Shown here: in pieces, positions 16,778 to 25,080 of the stretch
How the letters are laid out: each line of letters begins with the position of its first letter
Numbering within the stretch: position 1 is the first letter of the stretch
Source of the DNA: Oceanobacillus rekensis
Lineage (GTDB): Bacteria; Bacillota; Bacilli; Bacillales; Amphibacillaceae
Length of the DNA stretch: 64,000 bases
Direction of reading: 5' to 3'
Assembly (NCBI RefSeq): GCF_002153375.1
Contig: NZ_MTBQ01000002.1
Location: 374,223 to 438,222, forward strand
Program-made: the position numbers and the translations under genes
Notes under the pieces: model-generated
Seen by the model: the letters and a program-made list of their open reading frames with translations, nothing else
The model's database searches: none
What the model was told of the DNA's origin: nothing

Positions 16778-18891
16778 TTCAAAACCTGGAACTTTTGAAA
16801 GAGTTACAACATGTATATGCAGCTAAATTTGATTTTACGATATGGATGACAGATGAAAAAGGGGAAGTCTTTCTAGCACCTCAAGGGGAAAATGATTTAT
16901 GTAATGTCCTTCTGAATCAGGAGCAGGATTCTATTTTTAAAAAAGTAAAGGAAAGTATACAGAAAACAAGGATCACGACACCGGTTCTATATGATATCTT
17001 TCCAGGAATATATATATTGGCCAATTCGATCGTTTTAGAGAATGGAAAAAAGTATTATATGTGGGCAGGTTTAATGATTGAGGATCAGACCCAGGGACTT
17101 ATAAAAGATCAACTTCAAAACACATATGGAAAAGAAGTGGCATGGGATTCTATTCTAGCTAAGACACCACTGATTACCTCTGGTAAAAAACAAGGGTGGA
17201 TGAAGAGGATGGAAAAGCTAGGTGAGCTTGTATACCTATTGCTTACGGAGAAAAAAGATTCGGCTTTTTTAGCAGTACAAAATGAATTATTCCAACAAAG
17301 TGTTCAGGAACGGGAAAGAGGAGTAACGCAATTATTGCGTGATTTTTTTGCTGGAAATACTATTTTTGAGTTTATCGGTCTAGCAGAGGAAAAGGAAGAT
17401 TTATATACAGTTACAGAAGTAATTGGCGAAGGAATAGATGCGTTTCGAGGGGCGCAATTTTCTCCAGGGGAAGGGTTTTTAGGAAGGGTTCTTTTAACCG
17501 GTGAATCTGATTACTGGGAAAATATTGATAGAGATCCCAGGTCCATTTTCTTTAAAAGACATCAGTTTAAGCCAAAATCAATGCTTTGTTTTCCGATAAA
17601 ACAATATGACCATTCTACGAAACTACTATTCTGTGGAAACATCCATAAAGAAGGCTTTTCAACAGGAGATATGGAAGTAGGGAAGACACTTGCAATTATG
17701 CTGGAAACTCACTCAGTAGTTAACACCCTGCAACGGGAAAATGATGAACAGCTGCGTCGATTATCATCTCTTATTGAGATATGCAAATTAATGGTATCGA
17801 CTCCCGATATGAAAAAAATTGTATATATTTTAGTAGATATAGGGGTTAATTTAGTTGAAGGTACCTTCTCCTGTCTCATACTTAAAGATCGCAAGAACGA
17901 CAAAGTTAAGCTGATCTCCCGCGGAAATGCCAGTCATGATATTGGAGTATATGCAAAGGACGTTGTAAAACGCTATCTAGCAGGTGAGAAACAAGTTGAA
18001 ATAAAAGCCCCCCAGGTATACGTAACTGATGAGGGTGAACGAGTGGTTGAATGCCCGCTGTTTACAAAAGGAAATATCAACGGTGTCCTTTGTGTTGGAA
18101 TTCCTAAACAATCGGAGCCACAGCTTCAGGAACACGTTAATTTCTTAGAAACCCTATCCATTATTGGTGGAGTATCTATGCAATTGGCTCATCAAGAAGA
18201 AGCGGAAGTTGAAGATAATCGGGTAAATACGCTTTATCGGGCAATAGAACAATTTGACAAAGAAGCATATATTGAAAACGAGGAAACTGCAAATCTTGCC
18301 GGGCGACTTGCGATGAAGCTTGGATTGGATGCACTTACAATAAAAGAAATTGGACAAGCATGCCGTTTATCCTACTATACGCCTCAATTCATTAGGGAAA
18401 TCTTTCCTAATAAAAAAATCGATTTAATTGTTAAAGAGGGGAAGGAATTGATTGAGGTTACTACACTATCATGGGAAGAAGCGTGCATTGGGAGCCAGGT
18501 ATATGCATTGGCAAAGATATATAATGAAAATAAGGCACTGGAAGCCATCCCTAAACAAATACAAGGGATAGAAATGGTACGGGCGTTTATTGCACTGGTG
18601 AGGGAAAGTCAGATTGTTGAACAGGAACTCACTCTGGTTGATGAAAATGCTGCAGTCCAACGTATTGACTCCGTTACAAGTACCATCAAGGAAATGGATC
18701 TATCTCCAAGGGAACAGGAGGTACTTGATCTTGTCATCCAGGGTTTAAACAATAAAGAAATAGCCCAGGAACTCTATATTAGCGGGCATACGGTCAAGAA
18801 TCATGTGACGAAAATTTTCCAAAAGCTTGATGTGCCAGACCGGGCCCATGCTATCTCCAAAGTCTATCAATTGAAATATCACACCAGTTAG
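16774..18891 (+). CDS. Multidomain GAF / LuxR-type transcription regulator
   Basis: 705 residues. Domain order as I read it: an N-terminal sensor of about 160 residues resembling PocR-type ligand domains, a GAF domain (about 190-320), a second GAF-like domain (about 330-465), a mostly helical region (about 480-630) that recalls HD-related folds without the metal residues, and a C-terminal LuxR helix-turn-helix (about 640-705) with SPREQEVLDLVIQGLNNKEIA and HTVKNHVTKIFQKL. There is no receiver domain, so activation is probably by ligand or by the KaiC-like partner. It is the best candidate to bind the element shared by this operon, the pilus operon and the WxL operon. Confidence 0.85.
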   Translation: MIQNLELLKELQHVYAAKFDFTIWMTDEKGEVFLAPQGENDLCNVLLNQEQDSIFKKVKESIQKTRITTPVLYDIFPGIYILANSIVLENGKKYYMWAGLMIEDQTQGLIKDQLQNTYGKEVAWDSILAKTPLITSGKKQGWMKRMEKLGELVYLLLTEKKDSAFLAVQNELFQQSVQERERGVTQLLRDFFAGNTIFEFIGLAEEKEDLYTVTEVIGEGIDAFRGAQFSPGEGFLGRVLLTGESDYWENIDRDPRSIFFKRHQFKPKSMLCFPIKQYDHSTKLLFCGNIHKEGFSTGDMEVGKTLAIMLETHSVVNTLQRENDEQLRRLSSLIEICKLMVSTPDMKKIVYILVDIGVNLVEGTFSCLILKDRKNDKVKLISRGNASHDIGVYAKDVVKRYLAGEKQVEIKAPQVYVTDEGERVVECPLFTKGNINGVLCVGIPKQSEPQLQEHVNFLETLSIIGGVSMQLAHQEEAEVEDNRVNTLYRAIEQFDKEAYIENEETANLAGRLAMKLGLDALTIKEIGQACRLSYYTPQFIREIFPNKKIDLIVKEGKELIEVTTLSWEEACIGSQVYALAKIYNENKALEAIPKQIQGIEMVRAFIALVRESQIVEQELTLVDENAAVQRIDSVTSTIKEMDLSPREQEVLDLVIQGLNNKEIAQELYISGHTVKNHVTKIFQKLDVPDRAHAISKVYQLKYHTS

Positions 18892-18892
18892 A

Positions 18893-18916
18893 CCTCTCAG
18901 AAATGAGGGGTTTTTT
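18893..18916 (+). terminator. Terminator with GAAA tetraloop
   Basis: CCTCTCA (18893-18899) and TGAGGGG (18904-18910) form a 7-bp stem with one wobble pair around GAAA, followed by TTTTTT. It begins 2 bases after the LuxR gene stop and ends the regulatory operon. Confidence 0.9.
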
Positions 18917-18922
18917 ATTGCT

Positions 18923-19130
18923 CACGGACTTTATGTGGTCTTATTTTAGTTGAAAGGTCGTTGATAACGGTCGTCACGGACTTTGTGTGATTTCATCGAA
19001 GTCATGAGGTCGTTGATAGTGGTTGTCCGGGACTTTATGCGATCCCAACGCAGTCATAAGGTCGTTGATAGCGGTTGTTCGGAACTTTATACAATCTCGT
19101 TGCAGCCATAGGGTCGCTGATAGCGGTTGT
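18923..19130. repeat. Tandem array, four units of exactly 52 bp
   Basis: Units begin at 18923, 18975, 19027 and 19079 and each is 52 bp. Conserved parts are GGACTTTATG-like starts, TCATAAGGTCGTTGATA in the middle and GCGGTTGT at the end; the units differ at many scattered positions but keep the length exactly. A partial fifth unit may begin at 19131. Together with 19131-19243, where nothing else is seen, this fills the gap between the regulatory operon and the pilus promoter. Confidence 0.9.
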
Positions 19131-19243
19131 CATGACCCTTGTACATATGCTCAGTGTGATCATTCGATTACTGACAGGATTCTAACAGACTAGAAGCTAC
19201 CTATTCCCATAAGCTTTCCTATCCAAGACATTTCGGTTCTAGG

Positions 19244-19263
19244 AATAGGAATGCATTCCTATT
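19244..19263. promoter_or_regulatory. Perfect 20-bp palindrome upstream of pilus operon
   Basis: AATAGGAATGCATTCCTATT reads the same on both strands. The half-site AATAGGAAT with a 2-base spacer recurs exactly at 27375-27394 before the WxL gene. A further single half-site, AATAGGAAT, lies at 19281-19289. Likely an operator for a dimeric regulator. Confidence 0.75.
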
Positions 19264-19280
19264 AAAAAGCAGCTTTCAAT

Positions 19281-19341
19281 AATAGGAATGGTGGGGGATA
19301 TTTTTTATGTCTGCTGGAATGCATAATAGGGATTGTAAGTT
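19281..19341 (+). promoter_or_regulatory. Shared activator-type promoter element, pilus operon copy
   Basis: AATAGGA-N5-GGGGGATAT (19281-19301), then a 20-base gap, then the -10 box CATAAT (19322-19327), inside a 19-base block ATAATAGGGATTGTAAGTT (19323-19341) that matches 17 of 19 bases at 27444-27462. No -35 consensus is present at the expected position. Spacing is identical in the WxL promoter. Confidence 0.7.
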
Positions 19342-19379
19342 GGTCAACAAGTTACACGAAATTAAAAAATGAGCAGGAG

Positions 19380-19733
19380 GTGCTGAAAATCAAACTGGTC
19401 AATATAGATACAGATGAAGTAATTGCTGAACGTGTAGATGGAGCCTATACATTCTGGTCTCGTTTTAAAGGATTGATGCTGACAGAAAGCATGCCGGAAA
19501 ACGGAGCCCTTCATATAACTCCTTGTACAGCGATTCATACGTTTTTTATGAAATTTAGCATTGATATTATTTATCTTAATAAAGAAAAAGAAATCGTTGG
19601 GATCGAGGAAGATTTGGAGCCGGGAAAAATAGGTAAGAAATTTATGAACGTAAAATCAGTGATTGAGCTTTCAGCCGGCACGATTCGAAACACCCCTACC
19701 GTTGTTGGACAGAAGGTAGACTTAGTTGACTAG
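19380..19733 (+). CDS. DUF192 protein heading the pilus operon
   Basis: About 117 residues of the DUF192 family, small beta-rich proteins often found inside Tad loci. The hallmark GALHITPCTAIHTFFMKFSI-like centre and the ending VIELSAGT are present. Function unknown. The start is unclear: GTG at 19380 overlaps the last base of the ribosome site AGGAGG (19375-19380), CTG at 19383 is also too close, and the best-spaced codon is an ATC at 19389. An out-of-frame ATG at 19369 opens a five-codon frame ending at 19386. No signal peptide is visible, unlike many DUF192 members. Confidence 0.85.
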   Translation: MLKIKLVNIDTDEVIAERVDGAYTFWSRFKGLMLTESMPENGALHITPCTAIHTFFMKFSIDIIYLNKEKEIVGIEEDLEPGKIGKKFMNVKSVIELSAGTIRNTPTVVGQKVDLVD

Positions 19734-19787
19734 AATTTATGAGGAAATCAAATAAAAAAATTATATATATTAAAGGAGAGATTTTGA

Positions 19788-19982
19788 ATGTTAAACAAAA
19801 TCAAAGGATTATTTATTGAGGAAAAAGGACAAGGGATGACTGAGTATGGGTTGATTTTGGGATTGATTGCGGTGGCAGTTATCGTAACATTATCTTTGCT
19901 AGGTGATCAAATTGGTAATATTTTTAAAGGATTAACAGACCAATTAACGGGTTATACGTCAGATCCAAATGCAGAGGGATAA
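19788..19982 (+). CDS. flp: Flp-type pilin (type IVb)
   Basis: 64-residue prepilin. The leader is MLNKIKGLFIEEKG, and the predicted prepilin peptidase cut follows Gly14, giving QGMTEYGLIL with the Glu5 and Tyr6 that mark Flp pilins. One hydrophobic helix of about 22 residues follows, then a short polar tail. It forms the fibre of Tad/Flp pili used for surface attachment and cell aggregation. AGGAGAG lies before the ATG. It is the only pilin seen, placed between the DUF192 gene and its peptidase. Confidence 0.93.
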   Translation: MLNKIKGLFIEEKGQGMTEYGLILGLIAVAVIVTLSLLGDQIGNIFKGLTDQLTGYTSDPNAEG

Positions 19983-20075
19983 GAAATCTTTACACTTTAA
20001 GTTTCAGCTATTACGGGACTCTATACTTTAGGGTCCCCTCATTACTATCAAACAACGAATGAAAGGATGGACCTC

Positions 20076-20582
20076 ATGATTGATATCTTCCTTATTGTTA
20101 TTTTACTAATATGTTTAATTACTGATATTAAAAACAGAATGATCTACAACAAAGTGATTTACCCTGCACTATTAATTACATTTATCTACCAGTTCACAAC
20201 TGGCGGCTGGGAAGCACTTAGCCATTCTTTCATTGGTTTTTTGATAGGTTTTGGTTTACTGCTTATTCCTTATTTTATGGGTGGTATGGGAGCTGGCGAT
20301 GTGAAGTTGCTTGCACTGATTGGTGCGATGAAGGGTGGAGCATTTGTCTTCCAGTCATTTATATATATAGCAATTATAGGTGGACTGATTGCAGTTTTAA
20401 TTATTTTATTACGCGGAAATATGCTTAAATCTCTCGCATACTATTTTTCAAGTATCATAGGCGGAAATAAGGTTCAAGGAGTTATAACAAAGGGATCATT
20501 ATCAGCAACCTATCCATATGGTGTAGCCATAGTTGGTGGGGCGTTTGTTGGTCTACTATTACAAGGTATGAGTCTTCTATGA
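20076..20582 (+). CDS. tadV: Prepilin peptidase TadV/CpaA (A24 family)
   Basis: 168-residue membrane aspartic protease that removes the pilin leader. The two catalytic aspartates are in TDIKNRMIYN near the first helix and in the GxGD motif GMGAGDVKLLA. About five to six membrane helices; the cysteine-containing methylase domain of PilD is absent, as in all TadV proteins. ATG at 20076 is chosen since the purine-rich AAAGG abuts the upstream in-frame ATG at 20067. The stop overlaps the next start by 4 bases. Confidence 0.9.
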   Translation: MIDIFLIVILLICLITDIKNRMIYNKVIYPALLITFIYQFTTGGWEALSHSFIGFLIGFGLLLIPYFMGGMGAGDVKLLALIGAMKGGAFVFQSFIYIAIIGGLIAVLIILLRGNMLKSLAYYFSSIIGGNKVQGVITKGSLSATYPYGVAIVGGAFVGLLLQGMSLL

Positions 20583-20953
20583 TCAGAAAACAGGATGGAC
20601 AGTCATTGGTAGAATTCGCATTGGTTCTGCCAATTTTGCTAATGTTGCTGGTCGGAATTTTTGATTTTGGCAGAATCCTGTATACGCATTTGCAGCTTGA
20701 AATGGTTGCACAGGAATCGGTGCGTATGGGCGGACTTGGTCAAAGTGATACTGAGATTCGAACCTATGCAATCAATCAGTTTAATGGGGATGGTTCCAAG
20801 CTTCAAGTAACTATCTCTCCTGGTGATGGTGTTCGGAAAGCAGGCGATTACGTTACGGTATCACTCTCCTATCCAGAGAAATTTATGGATGTACTTGGGG
20901 GAGCAGCAATTCCCTACACGATAAGTACCAATTCCACGATTCGGGTTGAATGA
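20579..20953 (+). CDS. tadE: TadE-like minor pilin
   Basis: 124 residues. The N-terminus DGQSLVEFALVLPILLMLLVGIFDFGRI is the classic TadE pattern: a short basic leader, Glu at position 5 after the likely cut and a long hydrophobic helix. The remainder is a small beta-rich domain. TadE-like pseudopilins are cleaved by the same peptidase and are needed for pilus assembly. It is coupled to tadV by a 4-base overlap and followed 10 bases later by the TadG-like gene. Confidence 0.88.
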   Translation: MIRKQDGQSLVEFALVLPILLMLLVGIFDFGRILYTHLQLEMVAQESVRMGGLGQSDTEIRTYAINQFNGDGSKLQVTISPGDGVRKAGDYVTVSLSYPEKFMDVLGGAAIPYTISTNSTIRVE

Positions 20954-20962
20954 GGTGAGCGG

Positions 20963-21883
20963 ATGAGATTAATCTATCAAAAGTTTAGAAAAGATGAAGA
21001 TGGAAATGCACTTATCCTAGTAGCGCTGGCGATGAGTGCCATTCTTGCCATGGTTGGTCTTGTCATCGATGGCGGGAACTTATATGTTTCCAAAAGCCAC
21101 CTGCAAAAAACAGCGAATGCAGCTGCATTATCAGGTGCCCAGGAAATCGTGAACTCAGAAACTGCTGTCAATGAAGTCGTTAACCAGATACTGCTATCCC
21201 ATGATGAACAGAATAGTTCATTACAGGTGAATATAGAACCGAATCGTCAACTCCATGTTGAACTTGCAAAAGATGTCCCACTTTTTTTTGCAACATTATT
21301 TGGAATTGATTCTGTGCCCATTACAGTGGATGCCAAAGCTGGCGTAAAGCCAATGGGAGAGGCTAGGGGTGCTGTACCTTTAGGCATTAGTGATTCTGTT
21401 GAGTTGGTGTATGAACAAACCTATGAACTGAAGGTAGATGCTGGTGATTCTGTAAGTGGTAACTTTGGTGTACTCGCACTAGAAGGACCGGGAGCAAAAA
21501 ACTATAAGGAAACCTTAACACATGGATTTGATGAAAGCCTGAAGGTAGGCGACATTGTAAATACGCAGACAGGTGATATCGCTGGTCCAACGAGAGACGG
21601 AATTAAATACCGTATCGATAACTGCCCATATCCTGATGGTGAGTACCAGGAGAGGGACTGCCCAAGGGTCATGCTGGTTGTTGTTTATAAACCGTATAGT
21701 CAATCAACAAATCAAATGCAGAGCGTGAAAATAACCGGTTTTGCATACTTTTACGTCTCTGAGCGCATGGGTAAAACGGATAAATCCGTTAAAGGGAAAT
21801 TCATCAAACGGACCGGCCCTGGTATTACCGGTGAGAACAGTCCAGCAGATCGCGGAGCATATGCAATAAAACTGGAAGAGTAG
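20963..21883 (+). CDS. TadG-related pilus assembly protein
   Basis: 306 residues. The N-terminal segment, with DEDGNALILVALAMSAILAMVGLVIDGGNLY in pieces, is the Tad/TadG-like signature, ending in the DxGNLY start of a truncated von Willebrand-like region. The rest (about 90-306) is an extracellular domain with a cysteine pair (NCPYPDG and RDCPRV) that could form a disulfide. The large integrin-like domain of proteobacterial TadG is missing. It probably sits at the membrane or pilus base and acts in assembly or adhesion. Confidence 0.82.
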   Translation: MRLIYQKFRKDEDGNALILVALAMSAILAMVGLVIDGGNLYVSKSHLQKTANAAALSGAQEIVNSETAVNEVVNQILLSHDEQNSSLQVNIEPNRQLHVELAKDVPLFFATLFGIDSVPITVDAKAGVKPMGEARGAVPLGISDSVELVYEQTYELKVDAGDSVSGNFGVLALEGPGAKNYKETLTHGFDESLKVGDIVNTQTGDIAGPTRDGIKYRIDNCPYPDGEYQERDCPRVMLVVVYKPYSQSTNQMQSVKITGFAYFYVSERMGKTDKSVKGKFIKRTGPGITGENSPADRGAYAIKLEE

Positions 21884-21892
21884 GTGTATTTT

Positions 21893-22825
21893 ATGAAACC
21901 AAAGAAAGTACTGCTGCTTGCAGTCCTATCAGGAATCATTACCACGGCATTATTTTATCTATTTATAACCAATACGACTGCTGAAACAAGTGCTTCCGAA
22001 CAGCCATCAGTTGAGATGGTGCAAGTGGTGGTAGCGGCAGCAGATATACCAAGTGACCATCAAATATTACAGGAGCAGGTTGCGGTAAAAGAAATCCCTG
22101 AAGATCAGGTGCATCCAGAAATGGTGACAGATATAAACAGCGTGCTGAATAAATATGCAACTGCTGATATCAAACAGGGTGAAATTCTCATGAATCATCG
22201 GGTACAAGAAAAAACAGAGGAGAAAGAAGTCGTATCCCGGAAGATTAATGAGGGATATCGGGCAGTTTCTGCAGAAGTTATGTATGTTAGTGGTGTCTCC
22301 AACCTGATCCATCCGGAAGATTACGTGGATGTGATTTTGACATCTGGAGAAAAGCCAGAGACAGAAATTATCCTTGAAAAGATTCGTGTACTTGCGGTTG
22401 GGGAACGGATGACCGAGAAAAAAGCAGAAGGTGCCGAACAAGTCCTTTATCAATCTGTCACACTTGAACTAGATCAGGATGATACCGTAAAGCTGATCAA
22501 TGCTAGTAACCGTGGTTTATTCCAGCTGGCGCTTTACAGTAAATCGGATTTAAATGAGGAAACAGCAGATAAAGAAGTGAATCAATCGGATGAAAAAATC
22601 ACGGAAGCTACAAGCAAAATTGTTACACTGCCAGTCAAGTCTATTATCCGGGATTCACCAAGTCTCTTGGCAAATCCAATCGAAGTTGTTAAGGAAGAAA
22701 CTACTCTGCTGCTTCTTGGTAACCAGGAAACAGATAAGGATGGAAGAATCTGGCTTGAGATAGAGACGACCGATAAAGAAAAAGGCTGGATCAGCAGTCG
22801 GATTATCAAAGGGGAAAAGGAGTAA
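21893..22825 (+). CDS. cpaB: CpaB/RcpC-like protein with SAF domain and C-terminal SH3b-like domain
   Basis: 310 residues. One N-terminal membrane anchor (about 5-25), then a SAF domain (VVVAAADIPSDHQIL to about residue 105), then the CpaB core with EGYRAVSAEVMYVSGVSNLIHPEDYVDVIL. After a polar linker the final 65 residues read like a bacterial SH3 domain: IRDSPSLLANPIEVV, LLLLGNQ and GWISSRIIKGE. In Gram-negatives CpaB supports the outer membrane channel; here there is no outer membrane, and the SH3b end suggests wall binding instead. ATG at 21893 is chosen for spacing to TAGGTG. Confidence 0.85.
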   Translation: MKPKKVLLLAVLSGIITTALFYLFITNTTAETSASEQPSVEMVQVVVAAADIPSDHQILQEQVAVKEIPEDQVHPEMVTDINSVLNKYATADIKQGEILMNHRVQEKTEEKEVVSRKINEGYRAVSAEVMYVSGVSNLIHPEDYVDVILTSGEKPETEIILEKIRVLAVGERMTEKKAEGAEQVLYQSVTLELDQDDTVKLINASNRGLFQLALYSKSDLNEETADKEVNQSDEKITEATSKIVTLPVKSIIRDSPSLLANPIEVVKEETTLLLLGNQETDKDGRIWLEIETTDKEKGWISSRIIKGEKE

Positions 22826-22844
22826 ATTTCAGGGAGGGCTTTGT

Positions 22845-23654
22845 ATGACCGAGACACAGGATATAAAACGGATCGTAGTTTGCAGTGCTGTTGGTGGAGT
22901 TGGAAGAACAACTATTACTGTTAACCTGGCAGCACTTCTGGCAAAAGAAAATATTACAGTTAGTGTCATCGATGCAGATCTTCAATTTGGTGATATCGCC
23001 CTGGCATTCGACCTCCAACCATCCCTAACGATAAAGGATGCAGCAGAGCGTAACGATAAAGAAAATATTTATTTCTATATGATGGATCATGCATCAAGTG
23101 TGAAAGTTTTACCTGCACCAGACAGGCCTGAATTTGCAGAATTAATCTCACCGGATTTTCTAAGCGCAATTATTGATAGATTAGAAGACAACACGGAAAT
23201 TATGTTGGTGGAAACACAGGCAGGATTAACCGATATGAACATTCAATTGATGGAACAAGCTGATCTAATTTTAGTAGTAAGTACACCAGCAATGGCAGCT
23301 TTGAAGAATTCTAAACTGATGATTGAAACACTTGATTTACTGGGGATAAAAGACAAGGCACATTTAGTAATCAATAGATTTACAACACAAACCGTCATTC
23401 GGCCGAAAAATATACCGGAACTTACCAACATGGAACAGATAATTTTTTTGCCATTAGTAGATAAACAAATGGAACAATCACTGGATATTGGGATTCCATT
23501 TGTCACCAGTCATCCGAAGGCATCATTTACAAAGGAGCTGGAAAAAGCTATAGGGGATTTGCTTCATTTAAAAGAAAATAAAAAAATAAAGTCAAAAAGC
23601 AAATTAGGTTTTCTCCACCATATACGACTAAAGGGAACGGAACAAGGAGGATAA
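22845..23654 (+). CDS. CpaE/TadZ-like ParA-family ATPase
   Basis: 269 residues of the MinD/ParA superfamily. The deviant Walker A is GGVGRTT near residues 17-23: the second lysine of KGGxGKT is replaced by arginine, and the first lysine by a small residue. DADLQFGDIALAFDL follows near residue 45. TadZ/CpaE proteins place the pilus machine at its cell site. Unlike proteobacterial CpaE there is no N-terminal receiver-like domain. It sits 19 bases after cpaB and 3 bases before the ATPase gene. Confidence 0.88.
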   Translation: MTETQDIKRIVVCSAVGGVGRTTITVNLAALLAKENITVSVIDADLQFGDIALAFDLQPSLTIKDAAERNDKENIYFYMMDHASSVKVLPAPDRPEFAELISPDFLSAIIDRLEDNTEIMLVETQAGLTDMNIQLMEQADLILVVSTPAMAALKNSKLMIETLDLLGIKDKAHLVINRFTTQTVIRPKNIPELTNMEQIIFLPLVDKQMEQSLDIGIPFVTSHPKASFTKELEKAIGDLLHLKENKKIKSKSKLGFLHHIRLKGTEQGG

Positions 23655-23657
23655 AAG

Positions 23658-25079
23658 ATGAGTTTATTAGCGAGAATACATTCAAAGAGTCAGGCAAATA
23701 TTCAGGAACAAACAACAGCGGATAATAGTACGGCAGTTGAACATCCGGCAACTCAGCAGGATAAAATAATACATGTAGAAGTTTCTCCTCCGCTAATCGA
23801 AACATCCTATGCACCCGAGCCGTCTGATGACTATATGGAATTAAAAAACCTTATTTTTAAATATATTTTAAAGGAACGTAATGAAGAAGAAATTGAGGAA
23901 ATCGTCGCTGACCTAGATTCCATCATCACTGAGATTTTGAATGAAAATGAAGGCATTAAGGATGTAAAGGACTGGAAGCTTCTTAAAGAGGAAATTAAAA
24001 ATGACCTTACAGGATATGGGCCAATCAATCCTTTGCTGCTTGATGATAGTGTGACCGAGGTTATGGTAAATGGACCAAAACAGGTCTATGCTGAGCGTGA
24101 CGGGAAACTGGGACTTACCAATATCCAGTTTCGCGACAATGACCATGTAATGGCAGTGCTCGAGAAAATTGTAGCCCCACTTGGCAGAAGAATTGATGAG
24201 AGCAGTCCAATGGTGGATGCACGGTTAATGGATGGGTCAAGGGTAAATGCAATTATTCCACCACTGGCATTAAATGGACCTACCATTACAATCCGGAAAT
24301 TTTCCAAGGATCCATTTACTATAAATGATTTAATTCGATTTGGTACATTAAACGAAGAAATGGCAGAGTTTATCAAGGCAAGTGTGGAAGCAAAATTAAA
24401 TATTTTTGTAAGTGGTGGAACAGGTTCAGGTAAAACCACTACGTTAAATGTACTATCCTCATTTATTTCCAATAAAGACCGTATTGTAACGATTGAGGAC
24501 GCAGCGGAACTGCAGCTTGGTCAGGACCATGTCGTCTCACTGGAAACAAGACCCCCTAATATAGAGGGGAAAGGTGCTATTTACATCCGTGACCTTGTAA
24601 GAAACTCGCTGCGTATGCGCCCGGATCGAATTGTAATTGGTGAGGTGCGTGGTGGAGAAGCACTCGATATGCTGCAGGCGATGAACACCGGACATGATGG
24701 ATCACTTGCTACAGGTCACTCTAACAGCCCGAGAGATATGGTTGCCCGACTCGAAACGATGGTTCTTATGGCTGGAATGGAATTGCCGGTAAAGGCCATC
24801 CGGGAACAAATTGCAGGAGCATTGGATGTGATTATCCAGCAGTCCAGACTGAAGGATGGTACACGTCGTATCACGAATATTACGGAAGTGCAGGGCCTGG
24901 AAGGAGATATTATTGTGCTTCAGGATATTTTTACATTTAAACAATCCGGTATTGACCAGAATGGGAAAATTATCGGTAAGCTCGTACCAACTGGAATTCG
25001 TCCGAAGTTCTATGAACGAATGGAAAACGAAGGGATTCATCTTCCAACATCGATATTCACGGAAAAGGTGGAGATTTAA
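23658..25079 (+). CDS. cpaF: Pilus assembly ATPase CpaF/TadA
   Basis: 473-residue secretion ATPase that powers pilin polymerisation from the cytoplasmic side. The all-alpha N-terminal part holds ILKERNEEEIEEI and the family block GYGPINPLLLDDSVTEVMVNG; the RecA core has Walker A GGTGSGKTTT near residue 254, the Asp box with IEDAAEL, Walker B RPDRIVIGEVRGGEALDML and the His box TGHDGSLATGHSNS. All key residues are present. It is followed one base later by tadB. Confidence 0.95.
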   Translation: MSLLARIHSKSQANIQEQTTADNSTAVEHPATQQDKIIHVEVSPPLIETSYAPEPSDDYMELKNLIFKYILKERNEEEIEEIVADLDSIITEILNENEGIKDVKDWKLLKEEIKNDLTGYGPINPLLLDDSVTEVMVNGPKQVYAERDGKLGLTNIQFRDNDHVMAVLEKIVAPLGRRIDESSPMVDARLMDGSRVNAIIPPLALNGPTITIRKFSKDPFTINDLIRFGTLNEEMAEFIKASVEAKLNIFVSGGTGSGKTTTLNVLSSFISNKDRIVTIEDAAELQLGQDHVVSLETRPPNIEGKGAIYIRDLVRNSLRMRPDRIVIGEVRGGEALDMLQAMNTGHDGSLATGHSNSPRDMVARLETMVLMAGMELPVKAIREQIAGALDVIIQQSRLKDGTRRITNITEVQGLEGDIIVLQDIFTFKQSGIDQNGKIIGKLVPTGIRPKFYERMENEGIHLPTSIFTEKVEI

Positions 25080-25080
25080 C

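Noticed and set aside
18923-19130. CRISPR array
   Set aside because: The whole 52-bp unit repeats with drift; there are no unique spacers, no short conserved repeat and no cas genes. The same holds for 49732-49967.
24856-25080. Upstream extension of tadB by 75 codons
   Set aside because: It lies inside cpaF; the ATG at 25081 has a proper ribosome site and gives a normal TadB start.
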